Origin: Henckelia pumila
Lineage: Eukaryota; Streptophyta; Magnoliopsida; Lamiales; Gesneriaceae
Direction of reading: 5' to 3'
Assembly: GCF_033568475.1 (NCBI RefSeq)
Contig: NC_133121.1
Coordinates: 128,186,375-128,250,374, forward strand
Length of the DNA stretch: 64,000 bases
Shown here: positions 34,257 through 44,407 of the stretch, in pieces
Layout: every line of letters starts with the position of its first letter
How positions within the stretch are numbered: position 1 is the stretch's first letter
Made by a program: the position numbers and the translations under genes
The notes under the pieces: model-generated
Told to the model about the DNA's origin: nothing
Databases searched by the model: none
Seen by the model: the letters and a program-made list of their open reading frames with translations, nothing else

Positions 34257-35685
34257 TGTAGTGACCCTGCATGGTATCACCTACTAACTGGCAACTAATA
34301 GCATGCATTAAACTTAATTCAGCAAAATAACTTAACAGAGTAAAACATGCGAAAACAAAACCATAAAATACATATCAGCTTAGTAATAAAATCCAGGCTT
34401 AAATCTGTAGTGATACAACCAAATCGAAAACTTAAACAGTAAACATTATACAGCTATATTGAATCCTGCTGTATAATAAAATCTTCAAGGCTCATGCTCC
34501 CTAATCCTGCCTTGAACTACCAGCTCCGTCCATCCTGCGACCTGCCCCATGGAATAGGGTGTCCAAGATAACAACTAGGACGTGAGCGCTAACGCCCAGT
34601 ACATGAGTACACGTAAATATATGATGCATGCAACATGATGACTGGTAACGGGTCATTTGAAAATCATGCTCAGTGCCGGCGCCACATGAGTGCTGCCACC
34701 ACACGGATCAACCTCTGGGTGCAACCACACTCGTCCAGTACACCAGAGTAGACAGACATAAATGCCCCCACCGTCGCGGTACTCTCAGTGACAGACTATC
34801 GAATATAGAGCTGAGCGGCTCTATAGTCAGGTATAACAAGGTATAGGCTCAACGTGTATATGCACATGACATATGAATATATAAAGCGGTAAATCATATA
34901 TCATGCCAAATAAATGCAACATATAAACATGTATACTCGCTGGCAATCTCAGTCAATGTGTACGTACCTCTAGGCTAGTTCAAGTAAAATAGGATTCTAG
35001 GTTCCAAGCCTATATTCAAAAGTTCACCGTATCACCTCATAAATTCTATAAGCCTTAACTAAGCTAATAAGTACTCCCAAAACTTAAACAGATTCCCGGA
35101 CCATACCTTCGTCCGTAGTTAGCCCTTTGGAGTCGCTAGTCCCGGATGACTATAACCACACCTTGGTTATTCCAGAACCTCTATTATAACCGATAGGGCC
35201 CTCAAGTGTATATCTCACACTATATAACTGAAGAAAGAAACTCGGGAATTCGTATTTAGAAATGAATCTGAGAAGCCCTATTTATAGGCAAAATTCCCGG
35301 CCAGGATCGGAACTTCCGATTTCAGGATCGGAGCTTCCGATCAGCTCACTGCATGCATGTGTGACATATCGGGATCGGAACGTCCGATCGGGCGATCGGA
35401 GCTTCCGATCTGCTCTACGTTCAACACTTGTCAAAACTCGCGGCTGAGTCATCGAGCATTGCTGGCAGCTGGAGATCGGAACTTTCGTTCCAGGATCGGA
35501 GCTTCCGATCTCTGTGCTTCCGATGAGGTTCCGAAGTGGCTAGGATCGGAGCTTCCGATCTGGGTTCGGAGCTTCCGATCCGGCCCAAAGTCAAAAGCCC
35601 AAATTAAACTCCGGAATCAGTTAATTACTAACCCTTAATCATGTTTAACATATTATTATCTTAAAATATAATCTGGGTTACTACA
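34257..35685 (-). repeat. 3' LTR of the gypsy element, copy A (1429 bp)
   Basis: Forward strand starts TGTAGTGACC and ends GGTTACTACA, and a polypurine tract (35686-35699) lies just inside. A TATA box on the - strand is at 35279-35286, with eight paired quasi-palindromes directly upstream of it. Confidence 0.85.
35279..35581 (-). promoter_or_regulatory. Gypsy LTR promoter: TATA box plus paired 17-bp quasi-palindromes
   Basis: On the - strand TATAAATA occupies 35286-35279. Upstream of it (higher coordinates) are eight copies of GATCGGANNTTCCGATC or close variants. They start at 35305/35326, 35373/35394, 35474/35494 and 35544/35564: four pairs with 21, 21, 20 and 20 bp between starts. The nearest copy is 18 bp from the TATA box. 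Position suggests an upstream activating array; the binding protein is unknown. Confidence 0.7.
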
Positions 35686-35699
35686 TTCTCCCCACCTTT
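35686..35699 (-). other. Gypsy polypurine tract, copy A
   Basis: On the - strand this reads AAAGGTGGGGAGAA immediately before the LTR, the expected plus-strand primer. Confidence 0.8.
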
Positions 35700-35805
35700 A
35701 GATATTTCGTCCGCGAAATAACATCTAAAGACAAATCAAGATAACAATATGAAACATCAAACCATGTTTTATTACAACAACTGTAATTACATCTTACATG
35801 GTAAA

Positions 35806-36315
35806 TCAAAAGTACAAAGCAAACAACTCAGGATATTCCGCTTGCATACGACTTTCAGTTTCCCAAGTTGCTTTTTCAACGCCTCGGCGCTGCCACTGTA
35901 CCATCACAAGTGGTATAGTCTTATTCCGAAGAACTCTCTCCTTCCTGTCTAGGATACGGATTGGTCGTTCAACAAAAGACAGATCTGGCTCTAGCTGAAT
36001 ATCAGTAGACTGAATCACATGAGATTCATCAGCTATATACTGTCGAAGTAACGACACATGAAAAACATTATGTATATTGGAAAGAGTTGGCGGTAAAGTC
36101 AAACGATATGCAACATCTCCGATCTTTTCTAGTATCTGGAAAGGTCCAATAAAACGAGGAGATAACTTTCCTTTCACGCCGAATCTCATCACCTTTCTGA
36201 AAGGTGATACTTGGAGAAACACATATTCACCAGGCTCAAACTGAAGTGGCTTGCGACGAATATTAGCGTAACTGGCTTGTCTATCTTGAGCAACTTTGAT
36301 CCTATGCTTGATCAA
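35806..36315 (-). CDS. Gypsy integrase C-terminal and chromodomain segment, copy A
   Basis: 169 residues: the integrase C-terminal GPF/Y-type region (RFIGPFQILEKIGDVAYRL) and then a chromodomain-like end (about residues 118-165: ILDRKERVLRNKTIPLVMVQ, then TWETES). Chromovirus chromodomains target insertion to heterochromatin. It is separated from the integrase core by a TAG (LVQ-stop-IVDKVDL, likely CAG to TAG), shared by all copies in the window. The listed ATG is internal; the natural protein is the end of pol. Confidence 0.85.
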   Translation of the reverse strand: MIKHRIKVAQDRQASYANIRRKPLQFEPGEYVFLQVSPFRKVMRFGVKGKLSPRFIGPFQILEKIGDVAYRLTLPPTLSNIHNVFHVSLLRQYIADESHVIQSTDIQLEPDLSFVERPIRILDRKERVLRNKTIPLVMVQWQRRGVEKATWETESRMQAEYPELFALYF

Positions 36316-36333
36316 ATCTACCTTGTCTACAAT

Positions 36334-37824
36334 CTACTGCACCAATTCAGGACCCTCGACTTGTCGTTCCCCGACTTCATCCCAGAATAACGGAGTACGA
36401 CACCGTCGACCATACAATGCCTTGAAAGGTGTCATATCAATACTACGATGATAACTGTTATTGTAGGCAAATTCGTTCAAAGATAACTGATCCTGCCAAG
36501 ATAAGCCAAAATCCATGACAGAAGAACGTAGCATATCCTCCAGCGTACGAATCGTCCGTTCTGACTGCCCGTCAGTCTCCGGATGATATGCAGTGCTCAA
36601 ACTCAGAGTGGTACCCAACGCCTCCTGAAAACTACCCCAAAAACGTGAGGTAAATCGTGGATCTCTATCACTGACTATGCTCACTGGAATCCCATGTAAT
36701 TGCACTATCTCCTGGATGTATAAACGTGTCATGCGATCATAAGAATACTCCCGGTTATAAGGAATAAAGTATTCTGATTTTGTCAAACGGTCAACAACGA
36801 CCCAGATAGCATCACACTGACGTGAAGTCATAGGTAAGTGGGTAACAAAATCCATAGTTACGTGCTCCCACTTCCATTCGGAAATCTCAAGATTCTGTAG
36901 TAATCCACCTGGTCGTCGGTGTTCAGCCTTGACCTGTTGACAAACCAAACATCTTGAAACAAATTGATACACACTTCGCTTCATCCCTTTCCACCAGAAT
37001 CTAGTTCGCAAGTCCTTATACATTTTCATGCTTCCAGGATGGACTGATAATCGACTCCTATGTGCTTGAGAAAAAATATCATTCCTGAGCTCCGCAACAT
37101 TATGTACAACCACTTGATTAGATAAGCACAATAAACCATCTGCCTGAAAATGAAATCCAGATGTATTAACTCCATTGGCTAAACGTGCCAAACGGTGAGT
37201 CTTAACATCAGATATCTGAGCATCTCTGATCCGAGAATACAATGCTGGCTCATACAAAATAGTATACAACCGAATCCCATTTCTCCCTTTCTTGTGCTTG
37301 AGCGTAAAACTCAATGAACAATACTCTTGAATCATATGAGATATTTCACTAGTCTGAAGTGCAGAAAGTCTCACCTGCCGACTCAAGGCATCAGCAGTAA
37401 GATTAACAGAACCTGGATGATATTTAATTTCACAATCATAATCCTTCAGAAGATCCATCCAGCGTCTCTGTTGCATATTCAACTCCGCCTGAGTGAATAA
37501 ATACTTCAAACTCTTGTGATCCGTGAATATCTCAAATTTCTTGTCATAAAGATAATGCCTCCAAATCTTGAGTGCAAATACAATGGCGGCTAATTCGAGA
37601 TCATGTACTGGATAATTACTCTCATGCGCCTTCAACTGTCGAGAAGCATAGGCAATAACATGTCCATGCTGTGTTAGAACACATCCTAACCCCTGACCAG
37701 AGGCATCAGTATAGACAACATAACCTCCTGATCCAGAAGGTAGAGCTAGCACAGGTGCAATAGTCAGACGTCTACGCAGCTCGTGAAATGACTTCACAAT
37801 CCGAGGACCAAATGAAGGTAACAT
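36334..37824 (-). CDS. Gypsy RNase H and integrase, copy A
   Basis: 496 residues. RNase H comes first ([13 protein letters not shown] near residue 37, then [11 protein letters not shown] and DALSR). Integrase follows with an HHCC zinc domain ([17 protein letters not shown]) and a DDE core ([28 protein letters not shown]). The true frame starts further upstream; a frame break near 37772-37824 separates it from RT (the ORFs overlap in different frames). It ends at the TAG shared with the other copies. Confidence 0.88.
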   Translation of the reverse strand: MLPSFGPRIVKSFHELRRRLTIAPVLALPSGSGGYVVYTDASGQGLGCVLTQHGHVIAYASRQLKAHESNYPVHDLELAAIVFALKIWRHYLYDKKFEIFTDHKSLKYLFTQAELNMQQRRWMDLLKDYDCEIKYHPGSVNLTADALSRQVRLSALQTSEISHMIQEYCSLSFTLKHKKGRNGIRLYTILYEPALYSRIRDAQISDVKTHRLARLANGVNTSGFHFQADGLLCLSNQVVVHNVAELRNDIFSQAHRSRLSVHPGSMKMYKDLRTRFWWKGMKRSVYQFVSRCLVCQQVKAEHRRPGGLLQNLEISEWKWEHVTMDFVTHLPMTSRQCDAIWVVVDRLTKSEYFIPYNREYSYDRMTRLYIQEIVQLHGIPVSIVSDRDPRFTSRFWGSFQEALGTTLSLSTAYHPETDGQSERTIRTLEDMLRSSVMDFGLSWQDQLSLNEFAYNNSYHRSIDMTPFKALYGRRCRTPLFWDEVGERQVEGPELVQ

Positions 37825-38962
37825 CTTTCCGAGTAAGCTGAGTCAAAGGCCTGGCCAACTGTGAAAAATTCTCGATGAACCGACGGTAATATCCAGCTAG
37901 ACCCAAGAAACTACGAATCTCAGCAACCATCGTTGGACGAGACCAGTTCAGCACTGCCTCTATCTTACTAGGATCAACAGATATCCCTTCATTAGAAATC
38001 ACATGACCGAGAAACACTACCCGATCAAGCCAGAATTCACACTTGCTCAATTTCGCATACAGCTGCTTATCTCGTAACGTCTGTAAAACAATCCGTAGAT
38101 GTTGTGCATGCTCATCCTTGTCATGAGAATAGACAAGAATATCATCAATGAAGACGATGACAAATCTATCCAGATACTCTCGAAATATCTTATTCATCAG
38201 ATTCATAAAGACTGCCTGTGCATTCGTCAAACCGAATGGCATCACCAGAAATTCATAATGCCCGTATCTGGTCCTGAAAGCAGTCGTAGATATATATGAG
38301 TCTCGTACCCGCATCTGATGGTATCCAGATCTCAGATCTATCTTCGAGTAAACAGAAGTACCCTGTAATTGATCGAACAGATCATCAATCCGCGGCAAAG
38401 GATACTTATTCTTGATGGTGACACGATTCAACTGCCTGTAATCAATACATACTCGCATTAATCCATCTTTCTTCTTGACAAATAAAACAGGTGCTCCCCA
38501 CGAAAAAACACTCGGACGAATATATCCCTTATCAAGCAAATTCTGTAATTGATGTTTCAATTCCCTCATCTCTGAAGGTTCCAGACGATAAGGTGCTCGG
38601 GATATAGGCGTAGTTCCTGGTACTAAATGAATACCAAATTCAACCTCTCGCACCGGAGGAAAACCAGGAATCTCATCAGGGAATACATCAGGAAACTCGC
38701 TGATAACCGATAACTGATCAATACTCGTACTACTCGTGGACATATCAACTGCGTAGATGAGGTAGCCCTCCTCACCTGACTCCAATACATGACATGCCTT
38801 CAGAGCCGAAACAAGTGGCATCGGAAGTCGCGCACCCTCACCATAAAAATACCAGCTATCACCCACAATCGGATGAAACTGTACCAGACGCTGATAACAA
38901 TCCACAGTAGCATGATACAAAGTCAGCATATCTATTCCCAAGATACAGTCAAAATCTGTCAT
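37772..38962 (-). CDS. Gypsy reverse transcriptase, copy A
   Basis: 396 residues, from the end of protease ([10 protein letters not shown]) through RT. Motifs: [40 protein letters not shown], and the catalytic FIDDILVYS. Compared with copy B it carries a private D-to-Y change (MRVRDSYIS versus MRVRDSDIS). Its upstream continuation is interrupted 3 bp before the Sirevirus target duplication, so the ATG at 38962 is not the natural start. Confidence 0.88.
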   Translation of the reverse strand: MTDFDCILGIDMLTLYHATVDCYQRLVQFHPIVGDSWYFYGEGARLPMPLVSALKACHVLESGEEGYLIYAVDMSTSSTSIDQLSVISEFPDVFPDEIPGFPPVREVEFGIHLVPGTTPISRAPYRLEPSEMRELKHQLQNLLDKGYIRPSVFSWGAPVLFVKKKDGLMRVCIDYRQLNRVTIKNKYPLPRIDDLFDQLQGTSVYSKIDLRSGYHQMRVRDSYISTTAFRTRYGHYEFLVMPFGLTNAQAVFMNLMNKIFREYLDRFVIVFIDDILVYSHDKDEHAQHLRIVLQTLRDKQLYAKLSKCEFWLDRVVFLGHVISNEGISVDPSKIEAVLNWSRPTMVAEIRSFLGLAGYYRRFIENFSQLARPLTQLTRKDVTFIWSSDCEVISRAA

Positions 38963-38964
38963 CG

Positions 38965-38969
38965 CTAAT
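38965..38969. other. Target-site duplication CTAAT, left of the Sirevirus-type element
   Basis: CTAAT directly precedes the left LTR and recurs directly after the right LTR at 48215-48219. The perfect 5-bp duplication proves a single insertion event into gypsy. Confidence 0.92.
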
Positions 38970-40125
38970 TGTTAGAACCTAATGGGAGGGGGGGGGGGAT
39001 TTAGGTTCTATTGGCAACTTTAGCAATTTAAAGAGATTATGCAAATACGCAAGCGGAAAACTTAAAGCAATTAATAATAAGTGCAGTAAATAAATGCGTA
39101 AAGTAAATAAAGCAGTAAAAGGGATAAGAGATGTTTATGGAAGTTCGACGATAAATCATCTACGTCTCCCCTTCTTGGGTTAAGATCGATTAACCAAGAA
39201 TCCACTAGCACTTTGAACAACTTGTCTTTGATGGATCCAAGGATAGCCTTACAACTTGACACGTTCACCGCGCCGATACAACTCAACACTTGGTCTTAAG
39301 GGTTCCAAGGATAGCCTCAACAATCACACAACACTTGGTTTCACACTCAAGTGTTTACACCAACGATGTTCACAACCCCGGATACAACTCGATATATGAA
39401 TATATTTTGAAAGCTCAAAGGGGCTACAAATTTCTCAACAAATAGCTCAAATAATGCTTAAGAGGATTCAGAGACTTGAAGATGTTGGGATACTTGAAAT
39501 GGTCTCGGAATGCCTCTATTTATAGTTGAAAATTTGGCATCGATCGGAACTTTCGTTCCCAGCATCGGAGCTTCCAAAATGTGAATTGTGAGTCACACGG
39601 TTTGTACAGGATCGGAACTTCCGATCTCACTTCGTAGCTTCCGATCGGCGCATTAAATATGTTGTCGGGAAAAAGTCTTCCAGACAAGATTATCAGGCCG
39701 CCGTAGTAGATCGAAACTTCCGATATATGATCGGTGCTTCCGATCTCGTCACTTCGTAGCTTCCGTTCTGTTTTCGAACAATATAAAATTCCTTGAAAAT
39801 AGATCGGAGCTTCCAAACCATGATCGGAACGTCCGATCGTCCCTTAGCTTTCGAAGATCCTTCTGTTCTGGATCGGAGGTTCCGAACTCCAATCGGAACT
39901 TCCGAACTCGTAGTAGAGTAAGTCTTTGAAATTTGTTTCTGATCTTGAATAAACTTGTACGAAATTGAGCCTTGAAAATTTTAACTCTGTAATAAGCTCA
40001 TTGTAAACATTAGTAACATTTTAACCTAGATTTGTTAATCATCAAAACATAAACAAAAGGGCCTTGTTAATGCATTAAAAACATTAATCTCACAATCGAG
40101 ATTTATATGCGTTTAAGGCGTAACA
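38970..40125 (-). repeat. 3' LTR of the Sirevirus-type element, copy A (1156 bp)
   Basis: Starts TGTTAGAACC and ends GGCGTAACA, with a G-rich run of about a dozen bases near the left end. Contains a - strand TATA box (39517-39524) and the motif array upstream of it. Confidence 0.92.
39517..39907 (-). promoter_or_regulatory. Sirevirus LTR promoter: TATA box plus paired quasi-palindromes
   Basis: TATAAATA on the - strand at 39524-39517. Upstream of it lie about eleven full or degenerate copies of the 17-bp motif, starting near 39542/39563, 39610/39630, 39709/39729/39752, 39802/39822 and 39871/39891, that is, mostly 20-21 bp spacing within a group. The nearest copy is 17 bp from the TATA box, close to the 18 bp seen in the unrelated gypsy LTR. 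Confidence 0.68.
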
Positions 40126-40139
40126 ATCTCCCCCTTTTT
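40126..40139 (-). other. Sirevirus polypurine tract, copy A
   Basis: On - this reads AAAAAGGGGGAGAT immediately before the LTR. Confidence 0.85.
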
Positions 40140-40426
40140 GATGATCACAAAACTTGGTTAAAAATAGAAAATAAAAATAGACAATAAAAAGCATATAAGT
40201 ATTTAAATTGCATGTAAAAACTCCCCCTGAAATAAGCAACATAGTTTTTAACAAATAAATAGTTTTTACTCAATTTAACTGTTAAACCAATTAATTCTCC
40301 CTTTTTTTTGTGATAAGCAAAAAGTAATAATAAGTGAATAAAAGAGAATGAATATAAAATATTTTATTTCAATAGAATTTAAATTTTACATAAGACCAAA
40401 TACAACTTAAAATGCAAAATAAAAAT

Positions 40427-41644
40427 CTAAGAGTCATCATCGCGAGTCGGCGGAGGATAGCGAGAGGTGAACTCATCAAATTGGGTCTCCAAAGAAGCAA
40501 CTCTAGCAGTCAACTCGGAAAAGTGAGTGTGCATGCTCGTCTCCATACGATGAAGTGTCTCGAATATATGGTCGCTAGGGAATTGGTTTGCTGGGGTTGC
40601 AGGGACCTCAGGAGTTTGGAAAGGAACATCTTCAAGGTTTGCCGCAAAGGCCTCAAAACTGGAAGATGATGGAATATCAGAGTTAGGAGGACCAGTCGGA
40701 AAACCTTTGATTTGGATAGAGTGGGGAAGAGAGGAATATGGTAAATGAAAGGCAGAAATAGGTGAAAATCTAGAAAATACTCTTCCTCGATCTTCAACCC
40801 ATCGAGAATACACAAGATTCCAGGATAAATCTATCCTGGTGATAGACTGATGGTTAAATATGTGACTTGGTGGGATTTCAATAAAAGGTATCCCATCAAA
40901 TTTAACATCAAAACGACTCAAAATCCGGTTGATAAACCGGGCATAAGGAAAAGAAACCTTTTTCACCGTCTTTGCCGTGTGATGCATAGTCTGCATAATA
41001 AAGCGCGGAAGGTTAAAAGGTCGAGATGAAATGATATGAAATAGAATGTATAAATCTAAATATTTGAAAGTGGAGAGGTCTCCACTGCGAGGAACGATAG
41101 AAGTGGTAATGAGTTTTTGAATGATTTGAAAATCAGGACAAAGACTCTTGAGGTGAATACGATCATCAGCAGCAGTAGCTGGACGACCAAGAATGGTAGA
41201 AAGTAACAACTCGCAATCAAAAGTAGGATCATTTTGAGGCCAGTTTTGCGAGAAGTATTCACCGGGTCCATTCCTGGGAAGATCAAACCAGGAGGACAAA
41301 TCAGTAGAAGAAAAACGAATATGCCTGCCTTGAACAATCGTGGCAATGATGATCTCACCATGACCTAATTCGAGTTCAAGATTGGCATAGAACTCGTGAA
41401 TGAGAGAAATGTAGATGGAGTCATGGACAGATGGAAGAAAGAAAGATTCCCACTGTTGAGCCTTGATAAGGTCCAATAGAAGGAGATGAGACTGGGCTAA
41501 ATAGGCGGAATCTAAGATACGACCAGGATGAATAGTACGGTCCTGATAGTCTTCGGGAATGGGCCTAGAGATGGTAGGCTGGGTCGGATCATGGGATTGG
41601 GCTTGGCTTGTAGTGGCTACAGCACGACGGCATTTGGATGCCAT
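40427..41644 (-). CDS. Sirevirus third (env-like) ORF, copy A
   Basis: An intact 405-residue ORF between pol and the 3' LTR. The middle (about residues 75-270: IHEFYANLELELG, GRHIRFSSTDLSSWFDLP) resembles what I know as the putative plant transposon protein domain (PF20167-like) often found downstream of Sirevirus pol. The C-terminal ~60 residues (FETLHRMETSMHTHFSELTA onward) have a heptad-like, coiled-coil pattern. I see no signal peptide or membrane segment, so 'env-like' denotes position only. It stays intact in both copies although gag and pol are broken. Its own TATA box and motif array lie just upstream (41722-42067). Role unknown. Confidence 0.8.
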   Translation of the reverse strand: MASKCRRAVATTSQAQSHDPTQPTISRPIPEDYQDRTIHPGRILDSAYLAQSHLLLLDLIKAQQWESFFLPSVHDSIYISLIHEFYANLELELGHGEIIIATIVQGRHIRFSSTDLSSWFDLPRNGPGEYFSQNWPQNDPTFDCELLLSTILGRPATAADDRIHLKSLCPDFQIIQKLITTSIVPRSGDLSTFKYLDLYILFHIISSRPFNLPRFIMQTMHHTAKTVKKVSFPYARFINRILSRFDVKFDGIPFIEIPPSHIFNHQSITRIDLSWNLVYSRWVEDRGRVFSRFSPISAFHLPYSSLPHSIQIKGFPTGPPNSDIPSSSSFEAFAANLEDVPFQTPEVPATPANQFPSDHIFETLHRMETSMHTHFSELTARVASLETQFDEFTSRYPPPTRDDDS

Positions 41645-41721
41645 TTAGAGAGGTTTAGATCGGATTAAAGGGAGAAAAGAAGATGATTTTTAGGTGTGAA
41701 AAATCGGAATGAGCGATCTGA

Positions 41722-42067
41722 TATTTATAGGGACGGAATCGATCGGAAGCTCCGATCTGCGATCGGACGTTCCGATCAAGCGGTCGACTTAAATCAAGAC
41801 ACGTGTCGATCGGAAGCTCCGAACGTTCTTCGGACGTTCCGATCCTGAAGCGGTAATTAGTTTTAAGGCGGTGAAAATAATTCAAAAAGCCGGATAAGAT
41901 ATGGATCGGAAGTTCCGATTTGTGATCGGAGGTTCCGATCTATGTCTTGGAGGGAAAATTACCGCATAGAATAGGAAATGGCGGGATAGGGATCGGAAGT
42001 TCCGATTCTCAATCGGTCTTTCCGATCCGGAATTGGTGATTCTGATCCAGAATCGGTGGTTCCGATC
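41722..42067 (-). promoter_or_regulatory. Putative internal promoter of the third ORF, copy A
   Basis: A - strand TATAAATA (41729-41722) lies 78 bp before the third-ORF ATG. Upstream are ten copies of the 17-bp quasi-palindrome, starting at 41741/41761, 41808/41828, 41904/41924 and 41991/42011/42031/42051: intervals are exactly 20 bp within each group. The nearest is 11 bp from the TATA box. Relative to the LTR arrays the motif centre is in the opposite orientation (AAGCT versus AGCTT). Confidence 0.65.
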
Positions 42068-42271
42068 CACCTAAGGTAAAATTGCGATTTTTGACTCTTT
42101 AATTTTAAATTTTGCAAATTAATTCTTAAACAGATAAATCATATAAAAATGTGAGCTTTATAGTATTGAAAAATACAATTAATTTGTATTCTCCAACATT
42201 AATTTGCTCGATTTTTTAATATTAAGCTCCCCCTTAATATAACATTAATTTTAACTTATGTCTACAAGCGA

Positions 42272-43741
42272 TTACAACTCAATCATGCCAAGTTCACCAC
42301 GCAAACGAATAAAAGTATTTTCATCTAGTGGTTTTATAAAAAATATCGGCAATTTGATTTGACGTGTCAACATATTGAAATTCAACTCCATTTCGTTCGA
42401 TGTGGTCACGAATAAAATGATGACGAATGTCAATATGTTTGGTGCGCGAATGTTGAATTGGATTCTTTGTAAGACAAATGGCGCTAGTGTTGTCACAGAA
42501 AATAGGGATTTTTGAAAAAGAGACGCCATAGTCGAGCAATTGATGCTTCATCCAAAGAATTTGCACACAACAACTACCGGAAGCCATATATTCGGCTTTG
42601 GTCGTTGACAATGCAACACAGTTTTGCTTTTTGGAAAACCAAGAAACTAAACAGTTTTCTAAAAAGAAACAGGTTCCACTAGTGCTTTTCCTGTCCACCT
42701 TATATCCACCAAAGTCGGCATCACAGTATGCTTTTAAATCAAAGAAATAATTTTTCGAATACCACAAGCCGAGATTTGGAGTATTTGAAAGATATTTGAA
42801 AATGCATTTTAAGGCGAACAAATGTGATTCCTTTGGACATGATTGAAATCGTGCACACGAGCAAACACTAAACATAATATCCGGTCTACTAGCAGTAGCA
42901 TATAATAAGGAGCCAATCATACTACAAAAGGAAGATTGATCTACAGTTTTACCATTTTCATCCTTGTCGAGTCTGATTGCTGTGCTCATCGGTGTGGATG
43001 ATGATTTTGTGTTCTCCATTCCAAACTTCTTTAGAATCTCCTTGATGTATTTGCTTTGGTTCACAAAGAACCCATCCTTGCACTGTTTGATTTGCAATCT
43101 GAGGAAATAGTTATGTTCCCCCATCATGCTCATCTCAAAGTGTTCCTGCATAAGCTTGAAGAAATCTTGACAAAGAGATTCATCAGTAGAACCAAATATT
43201 ATATCATCAACATAAATTTGCACAATCAAAAATTTTTGACATTCTTGGTGAATAAATTAATGTCGATCTTTCCTCTTGAAAAACCATTTGAAAGCAAGAA
43301 AGTAGACAATTTATCATACCAAGCTCTAGGAGCTTGTTTCAATCCATACAAAGCTTTGTTTAATCTATACACATGATCAGGCAGTAAAGCATCAATAAAG
43401 CCATCAGCTTGTTCAATATAAACTTCTTCTTTCAATTCATCATTCAGGAAAGCACTCTTAACATCCATTTGAAATAACTTAAAATTTCTAGAGCAAGCAA
43501 AAGCAAGTAGCATGCGAATGGATTCTAGTCTAGCAGCAGACGCATATGTCTCATCATAATCAATGCCTTCTTCTTGACTATATCCTTTAGCTATAAGCCT
43601 AGCTTTATTTCTAGTGATAGTGTCATGCTCATCAAGTTTATTCCTAAACACCCATTTAGTTCCAATAATATATCTATCATGCGGCCTAGGAACAAGATAC
43701 CAAACATCATTGCGTTTAAACTCATTCAATTCATCTTGCAT
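42272..43741 (-). pseudogene. Sirevirus reverse transcriptase and RNase H, frameshifted, copy A
   Basis: Three pieces (43741-43226, 43229-42321, 42529-42272) together match the single intact 490-residue frame of copy B at 60789-62261. Relative to copy B, this copy lacks 4 bp near 43230 and has one extra A in the run near 42340, each breaking the frame. RT motifs (DVKSAFLNDELKEEVYIEQ, YVDDIIFGS) and RNase H motifs (CDADFGG, STTKAEYMA, FCDNTSA) remain readable. Confidence 0.88.
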
Positions 43742-43906
43742 AGCAATAATCCAAGAATCATTTAATAAAGCATCATCAATGCACTTAGGTTCAACGTGTG
43801 AAACAAAAGCAAGATGATTGCAAATATTATTAAGAGAAGAACGAGTGGTTACACCCTTCGAAGGACTTCCAATGATAAGATCTATATGATGATCTTTGTG
43901 AAGCGT

Positions 43907-44374
43907 TCAATCCTTCGAAAGTGGTGTTTCCATAACAGAAACATCTAAATCATTTAGACTTGATGAAGCCATCTCTTCTTCGAGTAATTCTACATCATCA
44001 TTGTTAGTGCGAGAGACTATTGACATAGATTCATCAAATACAACATGCATAGATTTTTCAACAAGTAAAGTACGTTTATTAAAAACTCTAAAAGCCTTAC
44101 TTGTTGTGGAATATCCAAGAAAAATACCTTTGTCGGATTTGGCATCAAATTTGCCAAGGTTATCTTTACCGTTATTATGTATGTAGCATTTGGAACCGAA
44201 AACTCGAAAGTAAGAAATGTTAGGCTTTCTCCCTCTCCATAATTCATATGGAGTTTTCTTAAGAATTGGCCTTATTGATACACGATTAATGATGTAACAA
44301 GCAGTGTTCATTGCTTCAGCCCAAAAATATTTTGATAGAGAATGCTCACATATCATGGTCCTTGCAATCTCCAC
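43907..44374 (-). CDS. Sirevirus integrase C-terminal segment, copy A
   Basis: 155 residues continuing the integrase after a TAA in the conserved TPQQNGV motif (CAA to TAA at about 44408-44410). Contains the FWAEAMNTACYIINR and KVFG-like (FRVFGSKCYI) segments typical of copia integrase, ending at a TGA before RT in the same frame. So pol here is broken only by nonsense codons between integrase and RT. Confidence 0.85.
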   Translation of the reverse strand: MEIARTMICEHSLSKYFWAEAMNTACYIINRVSIRPILKKTPYELWRGRKPNISYFRVFGSKCYIHNNGKDNLGKFDAKSDKGIFLGYSTTSKAFRVFNKRTLLVEKSMHVVFDESMSIVSRTNNDDVELLEEEMASSSLNDLDVSVMETPLSKD

Positions 44375-44407
44375 AAGTGTCCTATTTTTCCTTTCAACGA
44401 CCCCGTT

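Noticed and set aside
33861..34287. Overlapping ORFs on both strands at the end of the LARD-like interior (33861-34280 -, 33910-34287 +)
   Set aside because: Mutually antisense, cross the gypsy LTR boundary, and no recognisable motif.
35262..35638. ORFs encoding repeated SGSELPIS-like peptides in LTRs (also 39520-39816, 41655-42070, 47602-48018 and copy B equivalents)
   Set aside because: They are translations of the phased 17-bp DNA motif in different frames. The 20-21 bp period, not a protein, is the signal.
41741..42067. Regularly spaced short palindromes considered as a CRISPR array
   Set aside because: Plant nuclear context, units abut without unique spacers of constant length, copies diverge, and no cas genes.
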